From a virus: DNA of 48,095 nucleotides. This document shows, piece after piece, positions 17,550 to 27,010 of this stretch. The stretch spans positions 1 through 48,095 of the IMG/VR virus record IMGVR_UViG_3300023236_000013; one strand, 5' to 3'. Every line of letters begins with the position of its first letter. Position 1 is the stretch's first letter. Position numbers and translations under genes: made by a program. Below the pieces are notes generated by a model. It did no database searches, was not told where the DNA came from, and was given only the letters and a program-made list of their open reading frames with translations.

Positions 17550-18980
17550 CTAAATCCATGACCTTAATTCTTCACCTAATACTTCAGAAGCGATATTAAT
17601 CTTTTTACGTAAAGCTTCTACGATTTTTTCATCAACCGTGTCTTCAGCATTAATATCAACATAGGTTACAGGTTTTTTCTGACCTATCCGGTGAGCACGG
17701 TCCTCGGACTGTAATCTTTTTTCTAAGTCATAGCCGTTAGAATAGTAAATAACGGTGTTTGCTGCCGTTAAAGTTATCCCATAGCCGCCCGTAGCGGGGG
17801 TTCCAACAAAGAACCGACACTTAGGGTCCTCTTGAAATTTCTTAATATTGTCTTGTCTTTCATCTTTTGGCGTTAATCCATAATAGTCAACCACGGATCC
17901 CGGACCATAAACTGCTTCTATTTCTTTAATTATATTTTTAATATCATATTGATAATGAGCCCATATAATTGCTTTACCATCCATATCTTCTACTATGGAT
18001 AACAATTCTTTTATTCTATTATTTTCAATAGTTTGAATTTGACCATTATCATCAGTAAAATGACCACAAGTAATTTGATGTAATCTCATTAATTGAGTTA
18101 ATGTATTAACAGTAGTACTTTGTTTTCCATTAAGAATAGCTAAAGCTTCCTGCTTCATTTGGTCATATAATTTTCTTTGCTCTTTACTTAAAGTTATCTG
18201 ACGTTTAATAAATATTTTATCAGGTAAATCTAGGCAATCTTCTTTTAATACACGATAAGAAAAATCTTTTAATTTATCAGATAATTCACCTAAGTTTTTA
18301 AAGCCATTAACAATCTGTATTTGTCTACCGTGCATATGTAATGTTTTCATTTGAGCATATCTATTTCTAAAAGAATAGTACGAAGCAAAATCTAACAACC
18401 ACGGACTTAAAAACTCACATTGAGAAAATAAATCTAATGGGTTTTTAGTAACAGGAGATCCTGTCATTATTCTTCGATATTTAGTTTTTTCAGATAATTT
18501 AACAATATTTTTAGTTCTCTTAGCAGAAGGAGTTTTAATAGTAGTCGATTCATCAATAACCATTAAAGTATTATGACAAGACAAAAACTTTTCAGCAAAT
18601 TCAACTCCTTTAGTTGTACTAAAAGCTTCCACATTCATAATTAAAATATGTAAACTTTCACCTTGTTCAAATAGAGTATCTAAATCTTCTTGTTGTTTTT
18701 TAGTAATATTAGCTTGCCACAATACGGTCACATTTTCTATGTGGTTGGGTAAGTGAGTAGGTAATTCATTATTACTCCAAGTACCTACAACTCCTTTAGG
18801 AGCGACAATTAAAGCACCATTAACTTTACCTTTGTCATAAAGCATGGCTAAATTATCAATTAATACCTTTGTTTTACCAGTGCCCATTTCCATAAAATAA
18901 GCATAAGTTTCTTTATTCCATGACTTTTCTAATGCAGTCATTTGATGATCGTACGGTTTTGTTTTAAATTTATAGTTCAT
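17550..18980 (-). CDS. SNF2-family DNA helicase/ATPase
   Basis: A 476-aa superfamily 2 protein: Walker A EMGTGKTKV (residues 31-39), DExx box MVIDESTTIKTPSAKR near residue 143, motif III RRIMTGSPVTKNP, and the C-terminal RecA domain ending in SEDRAHRIGQKKPV (motif VI). The RAHRIGQ and DEST forms are typical of SNF2/RapA-type ATPases. It is transcribed leftward from its own promoter (19004-19032), divergent from the replication operon. A helicase or DNA-remodelling role in replication or recombination is expected. Only 35 nt separate it from the convergent AdoMetDC-like gene. Confidence 0.9.
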   Translation of the reverse strand: MNYKFKTKPYDHQMTALEKSWNKETYAYFMEMGTGKTKVLIDNLAMLYDKGKVNGALIVAPKGVVGTWSNNELPTHLPNHIENVTVLWQANITKKQQEDLDTLFEQGESLHILIMNVEAFSTTKGVEFAEKFLSCHNTLMVIDESTTIKTPSAKRTKNIVKLSEKTKYRRIMTGSPVTKNPLDLFSQCEFLSPWLLDFASYYSFRNRYAQMKTLHMHGRQIQIVNGFKNLGELSDKLKDFSYRVLKEDCLDLPDKIFIKRQITLSKEQRKLYDQMKQEALAILNGKQSTTVNTLTQLMRLHQITCGHFTDDNGQIQTIENNRIKELLSIVEDMDGKAIIWAHYQYDIKNIIKEIEAVYGPGSVVDYYGLTPKDERQDNIKKFQEDPKCRFFVGTPATGGYGITLTAANTVIYYSNGYDLEKRLQSEDRAHRIGQKKPVTYVDINAEDTVDEKIVEALRKKINIASEVLGEELRSWI

Positions 18981-19003
18981 AATTTTTCTTCTTTCTACTT
19001 AAG

Positions 19004-19032
19004 AATATAGGGAGAAAATCTATTTTTGTCAA
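19004..19032 (-). promoter_or_regulatory. sigma-70-type promoter of the SNF2 helicase gene
   Basis: On the minus strand TTGACA (19032-19027), 17 nt, TATATT (19009-19004), close to consensus. The helicase ATG lies 23 nt further on. The divergent plus-strand promoter starts 27 nt to the right, so one region may control both directions. Confidence 0.75.
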
Positions 19033-19058
19033 GGGTAAAAAATAATAATAATAAATGC

Positions 19059-19086
19059 TTGACAATAAAATAATCAACACTATATT
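19059..19086 (+). promoter_or_regulatory. sigma-70-type promoter of the replication operon, near-leaderless
   Basis: TTGACA (19059-19064), 16 nt, TATATT (19081-19086). The first credible start (19094) is only 7 nt beyond the -10, so transcription should start at or next to the ATG. An upstream in-frame ATG at 19055 precedes the -35 and so cannot be on this transcript. Confidence 0.75.
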
Positions 19087-19093
19087 GCTAATT

Positions 19094-19450
19094 ATGAAAG
19101 AAAATAAAGTTTACGTCATTCAAGAAATTGCTGGTACTGCCGAAGGTAGGCCTAAAATAAATATTATGGGCGCATCAAAATATGGTGAGTTTGTTTTTTT
19201 ATTACCGGAACTTTCACAGATAATATTTTCTCCTGGTCCGTTAATTTTTAAACTTAGAAAAGCTTTAAAAGATTTTACGACAGAAGATTATTTATTATTA
19301 ACTGGAGATCCTGCAATTATTGGTGTAGCGTGTTCGATAGTTTCTGACATAACTAATGGTAAATACAATTTACTAAAATGGGATAAACAAGAAAGACAAT
19401 ATTATCCTATTCAAATTAACTTATATGAAAGAGGAAAGATAGATGAATAA
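19094..19450 (+). CDS. Conserved phage protein of unknown function, first gene of replication operon
   Basis: A 118-aa protein beginning MKENKVYVIQEIAGTAEGRP. I prefer this start over the ATG at 19055 because the promoter elements occupy 19059-19086. The sequence is globular with alternating strands (KYGEFVFLLPEL, PLIFKLRKAL). It lacks a motif I can name. Its stop overlaps the next gene by 8 nt. Its position heading the replication genes suggests an early role. Confidence 0.65.
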   Translation: MKENKVYVIQEIAGTAEGRPKINIMGASKYGEFVFLLPELSQIIFSPGPLIFKLRKALKDFTTEDYLLLTGDPAIIGVACSIVSDITNGKYNLLKWDKQERQYYPIQINLYERGKIDE

Positions 19451-19997
19451 TATAGACTTTGAGGAAGACCAAACAAAGATGTTAGGTAAGACTGAAAATA
19501 TTCAGTCGCTAGCGGACCAAGTGGAAAAACTAAATACTTTAGATCAAGAAGTAGAAATACTAGAAAAAAATCTAAAACAAAAAAAGAAAGACTTTGAATA
19601 TTTATCAGGAGAAGTTATTCCAACGATGATGGCTGAGATGGGTTTATCTCAACTTAAATTAATGGATGGTTCTTCGGTAGATGTTAAACCAAATTACAGC
19701 GCAAACATTACTATTGCTAATAGAGATGCTGCGTTTAACTGGCTTCGTACCAATGGACTAGGAGATATAATTAAAAACGAGATATCTGTATCTTTTGGTC
19801 GCAACGAGGATAACAAGGCAGCTGATTATGTTGCTCTTGCAGCAGAGCGTGGGTATCAACCGACACAAAAGTTGAAGGTTGAGCCCATGACTCTCAAAGC
19901 GCTAGTTCGGGAGCGTATAGAATCGGGCAAAGAAATGCCTACCGAGCTTTTCAACGTTTTCGTTGGAAATAAAACAACAATAAAAAGGAAACAATAA
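19443..19997 (+). CDS. Conserved phage protein with N-terminal coiled coil
   Basis: A 184-aa protein. Residues 20-55 form a clear coiled coil (LNTLDQEVEILEKNLKQKKK). The C-terminal part follows a recurring phage pattern: GLGDIIKNEISVSFGR, then ERGYQPTQKLKVEPMTLKAL, then a tail PTELFNVFVGNKTTIKRK. I recall the tail phrase from uncharacterised phage proteins encoded beside replication genes. Function unknown. The next gene starts 2 nt after its stop. Confidence 0.6.
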   Translation: MNNIDFEEDQTKMLGKTENIQSLADQVEKLNTLDQEVEILEKNLKQKKKDFEYLSGEVIPTMMAEMGLSQLKLMDGSSVDVKPNYSANITIANRDAAFNWLRTNGLGDIIKNEISVSFGRNEDNKAADYVALAAERGYQPTQKLKVEPMTLKALVRERIESGKEMPTELFNVFVGNKTTIKRKQ

Positions 19998-19999
19998 AC

Positions 20000-20767
20000 A
20001 TGAACCAAGTAATAAAAAAAGAAGAAGCAGGCGCATTAGCTACAAATATGTTTGAAGCAGATGCAAATCATGGCATAGAAAATATGTCGCAAGAAGACCT
20101 TGCATTACCTTTTCTGAAGGTGTTAGGACAACTATCACCGGAAGTTAATAAGGCACATGCAAAGTATAAAGTAGGTGCTGAACCTGGTATGATATTTAAT
20201 ACAGTTAGCGGTCAATTTTTTGATGGCTCTAAAGGTGTTGATATTATTCCTGTTCATTATCAAAGACAGTTAGTAGAATGGCAAGACAGGGGAGCCAGTA
20301 CTGGTGCTCCAGTTGCGATTCATAACGCTGAAAGTGATATCCTGAGTAAAACAACTCGTGATAAATCTTATAAAGATAGATTACCTAATGGTAATTATAT
20401 TGAAAACACAGCAAATCATTTTGTGCTTATGTTAGGGGATTCACCTACAACAGCATTGATTTCTATGAGAGCTACTCAATTAAAAATTAGTAGAAAATGG
20501 AACTCAATGATGATGGGGATTAAACTGCAAGGTAAAAATGGTATGTTTACTCCGCCAACATATAGCCACATTTATAAACTAAAGACTGTTCAGATGTCAA
20601 ATGACAAAGGAACATGGTTTGGATGGGACGTATCACAAGTTGGTCCGGTATCAGATAAAGTTGTTTATGATATGGCTAAAAATTTTGCAGAGCGTGTAAG
20701 CGCTGGCGAGATTGCAGCTAAACCTGAAAATCAAGAACAACCTAAAATTGAAAAAATAGTTTTATAA
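20000..20767 (+). CDS. Conserved phage protein, possible ssDNA-binding or replication accessory
   Basis: A 255-aa protein with blocks ALPFLKVLGQLSPEV, GMIFNTVSGQFFDG, GVDIIPVHYQRQLVEW and HFVLMLGDSPTTALISMRAT, a beta-rich core seen in uncharacterised phage proteins beside primase/polymerase genes. Some phage annotations call similar proteins ssDNA-binding, but I see no OB-fold signature I can defend and the C-terminus is not acidic. AAAAAGGAAAC precedes the ATG. Followed by a GC-rich hairpin before the primase. Confidence 0.5.
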   Translation: MNQVIKKEEAGALATNMFEADANHGIENMSQEDLALPFLKVLGQLSPEVNKAHAKYKVGAEPGMIFNTVSGQFFDGSKGVDIIPVHYQRQLVEWQDRGASTGAPVAIHNAESDILSKTTRDKSYKDRLPNGNYIENTANHFVLMLGDSPTTALISMRATQLKISRKWNSMMMGIKLQGKNGMFTPPTYSHIYKLKTVQMSNDKGTWFGWDVSQVGPVSDKVVYDMAKNFAERVSAGEIAAKPENQEQPKIEKIVL

Positions 20768-20780
20768 GTTCCTAGGAAAT

Positions 20781-20810
20781 TGGGCGGCGAAGCGAGAGTG
20801 GATCCGCCCA
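20781..20810 (+). other. GC-rich hairpin between operon genes
   Basis: TGGGCGG (20781-20787) pairs perfectly with CCGCCCA (20804-20810) around a 16-nt loop, in the 53-nt gap before the primase gene. No T-run follows, so it is not a standard terminator. It may stabilise or attenuate the message. Its G+C is far above its surroundings. Confidence 0.5.
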
Positions 20811-20820
20811 CAATAAAATT

Positions 20821-22293
20821 ATGAATGAAATTAAAAATATAAATAACGGGCCAATTACTTACGGGGATTGGTATGATCTGGGATACACTTTGGTGCCATG
20901 CGAGGCAGGTAGGCCTAAAGTTTTAAGCTGGAGCAGTCCAGATTTTAAAATAACGAAAGAAGAATGGAAAAACAAACACACAGACAAAGAAATAGGATTA
21001 AGATTAGATAACGTAGTAGATTTAGATATTGATAATAATCGTGCAAAAGTTTTTGCAAATAAATATTTACCAAATTGGCCTACAATATCTGGTAGAGAAC
21101 ATAACCCCACAAGCCATTATTGGTTTAAAGCAAGATTACCGGCACAGAAATTTTCATTACCAAAAGACCTTGAAAGATATGTTGAACATGCGGTACATGG
21201 ACAATGTTTATGTGAAATAAGAAGTACGGAAACATGTTATACCATCGTTCCAGGCTCATTACATAGTAAACATAGAGAACATGTAAGATGGGAAAAGTAT
21301 GAAGGCTTTAAAGAATACCCCGGTGATTTAAATAAAATCCTAAGAAAGATAACTTTAGCTACTGCTTTATCTATTTTGTATGCACCTAAAGGTCAACGTG
21401 ATGAATATTGTACGGCTATTGCTGGAGTTTTAATTAAGCAAACAGATTGGGAGGATACTGAAATTAATGATTTTATTTATGACATTGCAGTAGAATCTAA
21501 TGACGATGAATCTGAAAATAGAAAAAATAAAGGTTCAACAACAAGAAAATCTAAAAAACCATTTGGCATGCCTAAACTTGCAGAAATAATTGAATGCAGG
21601 ACTGAAAGTATTGCAACAGTATTTAGTTGGATAGGTGTCCAAGATAAATCATTAGTACAAGTTAAACAAATAGCTGATGACTCTATGGGTGAAATTGTCG
21701 AGTATGGTGAGGACAGATATAAAATAGAAGTAACAGGAAAATTAGAAGGGAAGTCTTTTACGAAAACAATCACAATTGACGGACCAACACTTATGAACCA
21801 ATTAAAGTTTTATGATGCTGTTGTAACTCAAGCTCAAGTTTGGATTCCAAAAATGAAAGCGGCACAGTTTGAGGAGATTATGAGAATGAAATTTGAATCA
21901 AGAACTAAATCAAAAGACTACGTGGCAGAAGCTGCAGAGTCTAATAAGATTAAGAAACATTTTACTAATTATATTAAACTGAAAAAAGCATATACAAGTA
22001 AATCAGAATTATTTAATTATGGAAACCCTTATTTAAATCAACGGGCTAATGAATTAGAATTTAGTTTAAATGGGTTTGAGGATTATTTAGAAGAACAAAG
22101 AGTGAGTTACAAAAAACGAGTAGATCTTGTACTTTTAGTACAAGACGTATTAAATGCTAAAAGAAAAACAGGGACCTACCTAACAAAATCTTTAGTTTCT
22201 TGGGTAATAAAGGATCCTGAAATTCAAAATGAAGATATTCTGCTAGCAGGGAAAAGTGAAGAAACGGAGGAAATAAATTTTGAACAAGCCTAG
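20821..22293 (+). CDS. Primase-polymerase (PrimPol-type) protein
   Basis: A 490-aa protein. Residues 12-170 fit the bifunctional primase/polymerase domain: YTLVPCEAGRPKVLSW near the N-terminus, the catalytic D-x-D in VVDLDIDNN (residues 65-73), then SGREHNPTSHYWFK (90-103) with the conserved Ser-Gly and His, and a later Arg-containing strand CLCEIRSTE. The remainder is helical and may hold a PriCT-like region. It would make primers for the PolA encoded downstream. It overlaps the helicase gene by 14 nt. Confidence 0.8.
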   Translation: MNEIKNINNGPITYGDWYDLGYTLVPCEAGRPKVLSWSSPDFKITKEEWKNKHTDKEIGLRLDNVVDLDIDNNRAKVFANKYLPNWPTISGREHNPTSHYWFKARLPAQKFSLPKDLERYVEHAVHGQCLCEIRSTETCYTIVPGSLHSKHREHVRWEKYEGFKEYPGDLNKILRKITLATALSILYAPKGQRDEYCTAIAGVLIKQTDWEDTEINDFIYDIAVESNDDESENRKNKGSTTRKSKKPFGMPKLAEIIECRTESIATVFSWIGVQDKSLVQVKQIADDSMGEIVEYGEDRYKIEVTGKLEGKSFTKTITIDGPTLMNQLKFYDAVVTQAQVWIPKMKAAQFEEIMRMKFESRTKSKDYVAEAAESNKIKKHFTNYIKLKKAYTSKSELFNYGNPYLNQRANELEFSLNGFEDYLEEQRVSYKKRVDLVLLVQDVLNAKRKTGTYLTKSLVSWVIKDPEIQNEDILLAGKSEETEEINFEQA

Positions 22294-23968
22294 ATTTATT
22301 GCAGGTCCTCCAGGTACAGGTAAAACTCATAAATTTATTGTAGATATGTATATGAAAGCTTTAGAAAAATATACTCCTGAAAAAATTATAATTTTATCTC
22401 ATACTAACATAGCAGCTAATGAAATTAGAGATGCTATTTTTGATTTAAAAAATTTAAAAAATGAAGAAGGACATTATATATTTCCACAATTACGAGGGAT
22501 TACTAAAAAAGCAATGAAGCATAGAGTATGTACCATCCATACTTATTGCAAAAGTAGATTATTAAAAAAAGAAATGTTTAATTTACACAATCATAAAGAA
22601 TTAATAAACAAAGATAGTCGTTTTAATCTCCACAGGGAAGACGACATACAACGTAAACATAGATTTTATAAATACTTATCAGACGCTGACGGACATGGAG
22701 AAACTTTAGATAAGTATTGGATTAAATGCAATCAAAAATCTTTTGATCCATATGGTTTAACATTAATTAAAGAGTTACTTCCACTTTATGAAAAATATAA
22801 AAAGGGTCACAATCTTTGTGATTTCTCTGATATGATAAATAATTTTACACGTCAAACGTATAATGAAAAAACTAAACAACTGGAAGACGATGTAAAAGAT
22901 CCAGATATAGATATGTTAATTATAGACGAATGTCAGGATTGTAATGTACCTCAAAGAAAAGCTATTGATAAAATGGCAAGAAACGTAAAAGAAGGCCATT
23001 ACTATTTAGTTGGAGATGCAGATCAAACCTTATTTGAGTATTCAGGATCAGATGCAAAATATTTTCACAACTTAGCTGCAAATCCTTATTATGAATTAAA
23101 AGAAGGCAGTAGATGTGGTGAAGCTATTAATACATATTGTAAATCGATCATACACGATGTTTGGGAGGAGTATAAGTCTCATAGAGTGTGGACTCCAGCA
23201 AAATATCAAGAAAAGCATAAAAAGGGCCATATAGGGGAAGTCATTAAAGGAACAGGTTATTATTTACCAGATTTAAAACCATCGGGAAATTTAAATAAGC
23301 TTTTAGATAAAATTAAAAATACTGAGGAAACATTTCTATTTACTTATAGAGGAACTCCAAGCGATGTACGTTGTACAGATTTCCTTATGGCACAAGGTAT
23401 AGAATTTGCTCCAGTAAGTAAGCCTGCATTTGTAATTAAAAAAGAATTAAGAGCTCACAAATTATGGCCAGAGTTTATTAAAGGTATTCCAATGGATCTT
23501 ACTCAGATAAAACATTTTTGTGAATATTTAAGTAAGGATTTGATTATTGGAGATAAATCTAAAGCAACAGAAACTATTAAAAAATGGATTAAAAAAGATT
23601 ACACTGTGGATTATTTAATAGATAATAAATTACTGAAATCTACTTGTAAGGGACATAAGGATTTTGATCTAATAAGAGCACCGGTTAACAAACATAAAGA
23701 ACGAATGGAATATATAAAAAAGGTTTTATATAAAGGTTTTGATTTTGATAAAAAAGTTAGAGTTGAATATGCAAACATTCATACTGTTAAAGGTTTAACA
23801 TATGATAATGTTATTGTTGACGAAACTATCGTTAATAAAGATCCTTACTTCACTTCAAGAAGATTACAATACACTGCATACAGCAGAGGAATTTTTGACT
23901 ATTGGAGATTAGCAAAAATGTCCGGAAAAAAATACTTCACAATAGGAAAGAAAAATGAGTGCTTATAA
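22280..23968 (+). CDS. Superfamily 1 (UvrD/Pif1-like) DNA helicase
   Basis: A 562-aa protein starting at TTG (22280), chosen because GGAGG lies nine nt before it and no ATG fits. Walker A is AGPPGTGKTH (residues 8-17), motif Ia ILSHTNIAANEI, Walker B LIIDECQD near 213, motif III LVGDADQTLFEYSG, and the C-terminal motifs IHTVKGLTYDNVIVDE and RLQYTAYSRG. These define an SF1A-type helicase, probably the replicative or recombination helicase of the phage. The start overlaps the primase by 14 nt, so the two are translationally coupled. Confidence 0.9.
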   Translation: MNKPRFIAGPPGTGKTHKFIVDMYMKALEKYTPEKIIILSHTNIAANEIRDAIFDLKNLKNEEGHYIFPQLRGITKKAMKHRVCTIHTYCKSRLLKKEMFNLHNHKELINKDSRFNLHREDDIQRKHRFYKYLSDADGHGETLDKYWIKCNQKSFDPYGLTLIKELLPLYEKYKKGHNLCDFSDMINNFTRQTYNEKTKQLEDDVKDPDIDMLIIDECQDCNVPQRKAIDKMARNVKEGHYYLVGDADQTLFEYSGSDAKYFHNLAANPYYELKEGSRCGEAINTYCKSIIHDVWEEYKSHRVWTPAKYQEKHKKGHIGEVIKGTGYYLPDLKPSGNLNKLLDKIKNTEETFLFTYRGTPSDVRCTDFLMAQGIEFAPVSKPAFVIKKELRAHKLWPEFIKGIPMDLTQIKHFCEYLSKDLIIGDKSKATETIKKWIKKDYTVDYLIDNKLLKSTCKGHKDFDLIRAPVNKHKERMEYIKKVLYKGFDFDKKVRVEYANIHTVKGLTYDNVIVDETIVNKDPYFTSRRLQYTAYSRGIFDYWRLAKMSGKKYFTIGKKNECL

Positions 23969-24161
23969 AAAACAAGTAGGAGGATCACATTATAAAGATA
24001 TGGCGATTCAACCAGCAGATTTTATTAATAAAAACAAATTACTTTTTGCAGAAGGAAATGCAATTAAATATATTTGTAGACATCAGTCAAAGGGTGGATT
24101 ACAAGACATAGAGAAAGCTATTCACTACTTAGAAATGATAATAGAAAGGGATTATAAATAA
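23955..24161 (+). CDS. DUF3310-type small protein
   Basis: A 68-aa protein with the family signature GGSHYKDMAIQPADFI, then EGNAIKYICRHQSKGG and DIEKAIHYLEMII. This short family is widespread in phages next to replication and nucleotide genes. Its biochemical role is not established. Overlaps the helicase by 14 nt and the polymerase start by one base. Confidence 0.85.
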   Translation: MSAYKKQVGGSHYKDMAIQPADFINKNKLLFAEGNAIKYICRHQSKGGLQDIEKAIHYLEMIIERDYK

Positions 24162-26251
24162 TGTGTGACGTTCCACAACTCAATGAGTTAAATTTAGAAG
24201 GTATTGATATTGTTGCAATTGACTTAGAGACTTACGATCCTAATTTAAAAACAAAAGGATTAGGCGCTGTAAGAAAAGATGGTTTTGTTACCGGTATTGC
24301 AATCGCTACTAAGAACCAGACTTTTTATTTCCCTATCGCTCACCACATGACTGAGAATTTAAATACCAAAGAAACTTGGGCTTATTTAAATGAAAAGATA
24401 TTTCAAAACAAAAATATACGTAAGGTATTTCATAATGCTATGTACGATGTATGTTGGATTAGATCAGCAACTGGAGATATGCTTAAAGGAGAGCTATTAG
24501 ATACCATGATTGCAGCATCAGTTATTGATGAAACTAGAATGAAATATTCTTTAGATTCTATCAGTAAAGATTATTTAAATGAAACTAAATACAAATATGA
24601 TTTAGCTGAAAAAGTTTTAGAGTGGTCTAATGGAATGATAAAAGATCCAATGTCTAATATGCACAAACTGCCTCATCATTTAGTAAAAGATTATGCAGAA
24701 CAAGATGTTAATTTAACATTAAAACTGTGGAGCCTATTTGAAAAAAAATTAGATGAAGTATTATATACAAAAACTAATCCAGATGGAAGTAAAGAATATA
24801 AAACATGTAGAAAGATATTTGAATTAGAAACTAAATTATTTCCTTGTTTGGTTGACATGAAGTTTAAAGGCGTTAGGATAGATGTCGAAAAAGCTAAGAC
24901 ACTTGGAAAACTTCTAGAAAAACGTAGGGATAATTTATTAAAAATTATTAAGAAACATACTAATGTTGATGTAGAAATATGGGCTGCTTCTTCTATTAAA
25001 GCTTTGTTAGAGCATGAGAAAATTACCGATTACGAAAAAACAAAAGATAGGAAGAAAAAATTAAAAGATAAAGATGGTAAAATTCTTCTTGATGAAAAAG
25101 GGGAAGCTAAAATAGAATTAGTTCCATCTACTACTCCTAAACTTCCAAAAGATTATTTAAAGACTCATGAAAATCGTTTCTTAAGAATGATTGTAAAAGC
25201 TAGAGAATGTGACAAAGCTAAAAATACTTTTGTTGAAGGCTTATTAGATTTTGTCCATGAAGGAAGAATACATGCAGATATTAATCAAATTAGATCAGAT
25301 CAAGGGGGAACGGTTACTGGAAGGTTCTCAATGTCTAATCCTAACTTACAACAAATTCCATCTAAAGGAATCATCGGTAAAAAGATGAGAGAACTTTTTA
25401 TACCTGATGAGGGCTGTGTGTGGGGATCATTCGATTACAGTCAACAAGAACCACGGATTGTGGTCCACTATGCTTTAACTTTATATCCTTATAAGAATCC
25501 TGATATTGAGATGCCTAATAATTTAAGAGAGAGTTTAGAACAGATTGAAGAGTCTTATAAAATATCCGATGTAGACTTTCACCAAGTTGTTGCAGACATG
25601 GCTCACATATCACGGACCATGGCCAAGACAATTAACCTAGGACTTTTCTATGGTATGGGTAAAATAAAATTAGCCAGCGAATTAAATTTAACTAAAGCTC
25701 AAGCTAGTGTTTTGTTTAATACTTATCATGAGAAAGCTCCGTTTGTTAAGAAGTTATCTCAGGATTTGATTGAGTTTGCAGAAGATAATAAACTATTATT
25801 TACATTGGGAGATAGATTTTGTAGATTTAATAAGTGGGAAACTAAAGACAGATCATGGAATAATACAATTAATAGATATGAGCCAGTTCCAATATTATCA
25901 GAAGATGACGCAAAGAGAGCTTTTAAAGCTGAATTATTAGATAAGTATAAAGATCACATAGCTGATAATTATATGGGCGACTTTACTAAACATTATAAAC
26001 CTGCATTTACTTACAAAGCTTTGAATAGGTTAATTCAAGGTAGTGCGGCAGATATGACTAAGAAAGCTATGGTAGACTTATACGAGCAGGGAATTTTACC
26101 ACAGATACAAATACACGACGAGTTGTGTTTGTCTATTGATAGCGAAGAAACTGCTAAAATAGTAAAAGAAACTATGGAGAATGCTATTCTTCTTAAAGTG
26201 CCTAACAAAGTAAATTACAAATATGGTAAAAATTGGGGGTCAATAAAATGA
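24161..26251 (+). CDS. polA: DNA polymerase I-like (family A) with 3'-5' exonuclease
   Basis: A 696-aa protein. The exonuclease domain has VAIDLETYD (Exo I, D-x-E), HNAMYDVCWI (Exo II) and YAEQDVNL (Exo III). The polymerase domain has GRFSMSNPNLQQIP, motif A FDYSQQEPRIV, motif B RTMAKTINLGLFYGMG and motif C QIHDELCLS. All catalytic carboxylates are visible. There is no 5'-3' exonuclease domain. In motif A the usual S-Q-I-E-L-R is S-Q-Q-E-P-R, as in several phage enzymes. It is the replicative polymerase, working with the primase and helicase just upstream. Confidence 0.97.
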   Translation: MCDVPQLNELNLEGIDIVAIDLETYDPNLKTKGLGAVRKDGFVTGIAIATKNQTFYFPIAHHMTENLNTKETWAYLNEKIFQNKNIRKVFHNAMYDVCWIRSATGDMLKGELLDTMIAASVIDETRMKYSLDSISKDYLNETKYKYDLAEKVLEWSNGMIKDPMSNMHKLPHHLVKDYAEQDVNLTLKLWSLFEKKLDEVLYTKTNPDGSKEYKTCRKIFELETKLFPCLVDMKFKGVRIDVEKAKTLGKLLEKRRDNLLKIIKKHTNVDVEIWAASSIKALLEHEKITDYEKTKDRKKKLKDKDGKILLDEKGEAKIELVPSTTPKLPKDYLKTHENRFLRMIVKARECDKAKNTFVEGLLDFVHEGRIHADINQIRSDQGGTVTGRFSMSNPNLQQIPSKGIIGKKMRELFIPDEGCVWGSFDYSQQEPRIVVHYALTLYPYKNPDIEMPNNLRESLEQIEESYKISDVDFHQVVADMAHISRTMAKTINLGLFYGMGKIKLASELNLTKAQASVLFNTYHEKAPFVKKLSQDLIEFAEDNKLLFTLGDRFCRFNKWETKDRSWNNTINRYEPVPILSEDDAKRAFKAELLDKYKDHIADNYMGDFTKHYKPAFTYKALNRLIQGSAADMTKKAMVDLYEQGILPQIQIHDELCLSIDSEETAKIVKETMENAILLKVPNKVNYKYGKNWGSIK

Positions 26252-26370
26252 GCCTATTAAAACAAATTGATAAAGCTGCAATAATGTGGAATAAGACTAA
26301 AAATCCTATTTACAAAGATTTATGGTATAATCTTTTAAAAAAAATAAAATATGTCTTACCTAAATGCTAA
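26248..26370 (+). CDS. Small basic protein, 40 aa
   Basis: ATG overlaps the polymerase stop (ATGA). It reads MSLLKQIDKAAIMWNKTKNP and ends VLPKC, with its last 20 nt overlapping the next gene. The ATGA coupling and full use of the gap support translation. Unknown function. Confidence 0.5.
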   Translation: MSLLKQIDKAAIMWNKTKNPIYKDLWYNLLKKIKYVLPKC

Positions 26371-27010
26371 TATCCCTGTACAATACGCACAAATAAAAAA
26401 GGAGTATTTATATGATCTTAAAAAACATCATGGAGAAGTTGAAGACTGTATTATCTTCGGTATTACATCACTTACAGGACGTGCTATATTATGGCATGCC
26501 ATCATGGAAAACGGTGCGATCTTTTATCGCCTACCCTTATCGGCTTTTATTCAACGTGGTTTTCAACCACAAACTGTTCCCATTAAAAGACTTGATGAAC
26601 TGGAATTGTGGAATAGTTTTTCTTATTACCCTGCTATTACTAATTGGGATATTTTAAGCGCTTCATCCGGAAAATATATAGGTAAAGACAAGAAGTGGCA
26701 CCACGGAAAATATTTATTTACCATTGACTGGGCTCACCCAGATGCTAATGTACTTAACTCTGATCATTCAGAAATTCCGCATGAACATAAATGCGCTCAC
26801 ATAATTGCGTTAGACGACGGCAACTATGCGGCTCAGCCAAACAACAGATGTATATGGGATCTGCCTTCATTTACAGTTAAGGATAATATTCCTGACTGGA
26901 AAGTACAAACTTCAACATGGGATGTTGAAGATTCTGGAAAATGGAGAACAGAAAATACTGATAACTATTTTTATAAAATAGAGGAAAAAACAAATGGAAA
27001 AAAAGATTAA
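26351..27010 (+). CDS. Conserved phage protein of unknown function, 219 aa
   Basis: A globular protein with CIIFGITSLTGRAILWHAIM, then FYRLPLSAFIQRG, ITNWDILSASSGKYIG and HEHKCAHIIALDDGNYAAQPN. Tryptophan- and His-rich blocks are distinctive, but I cannot assign a family with certainty. The pattern recalls conserved marine phage proteins encoded after the polymerase. Its stop overlaps the Cys-rich gene by 17 nt. Confidence 0.65.
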   Translation: MSYLNANIPVQYAQIKKEYLYDLKKHHGEVEDCIIFGITSLTGRAILWHAIMENGAIFYRLPLSAFIQRGFQPQTVPIKRLDELELWNSFSYYPAITNWDILSASSGKYIGKDKKWHHGKYLFTIDWAHPDANVLNSDHSEIPHEHKCAHIIALDDGNYAAQPNNRCIWDLPSFTVKDNIPDWKVQTSTWDVEDSGKWRTENTDNYFYKIEEKTNGKKD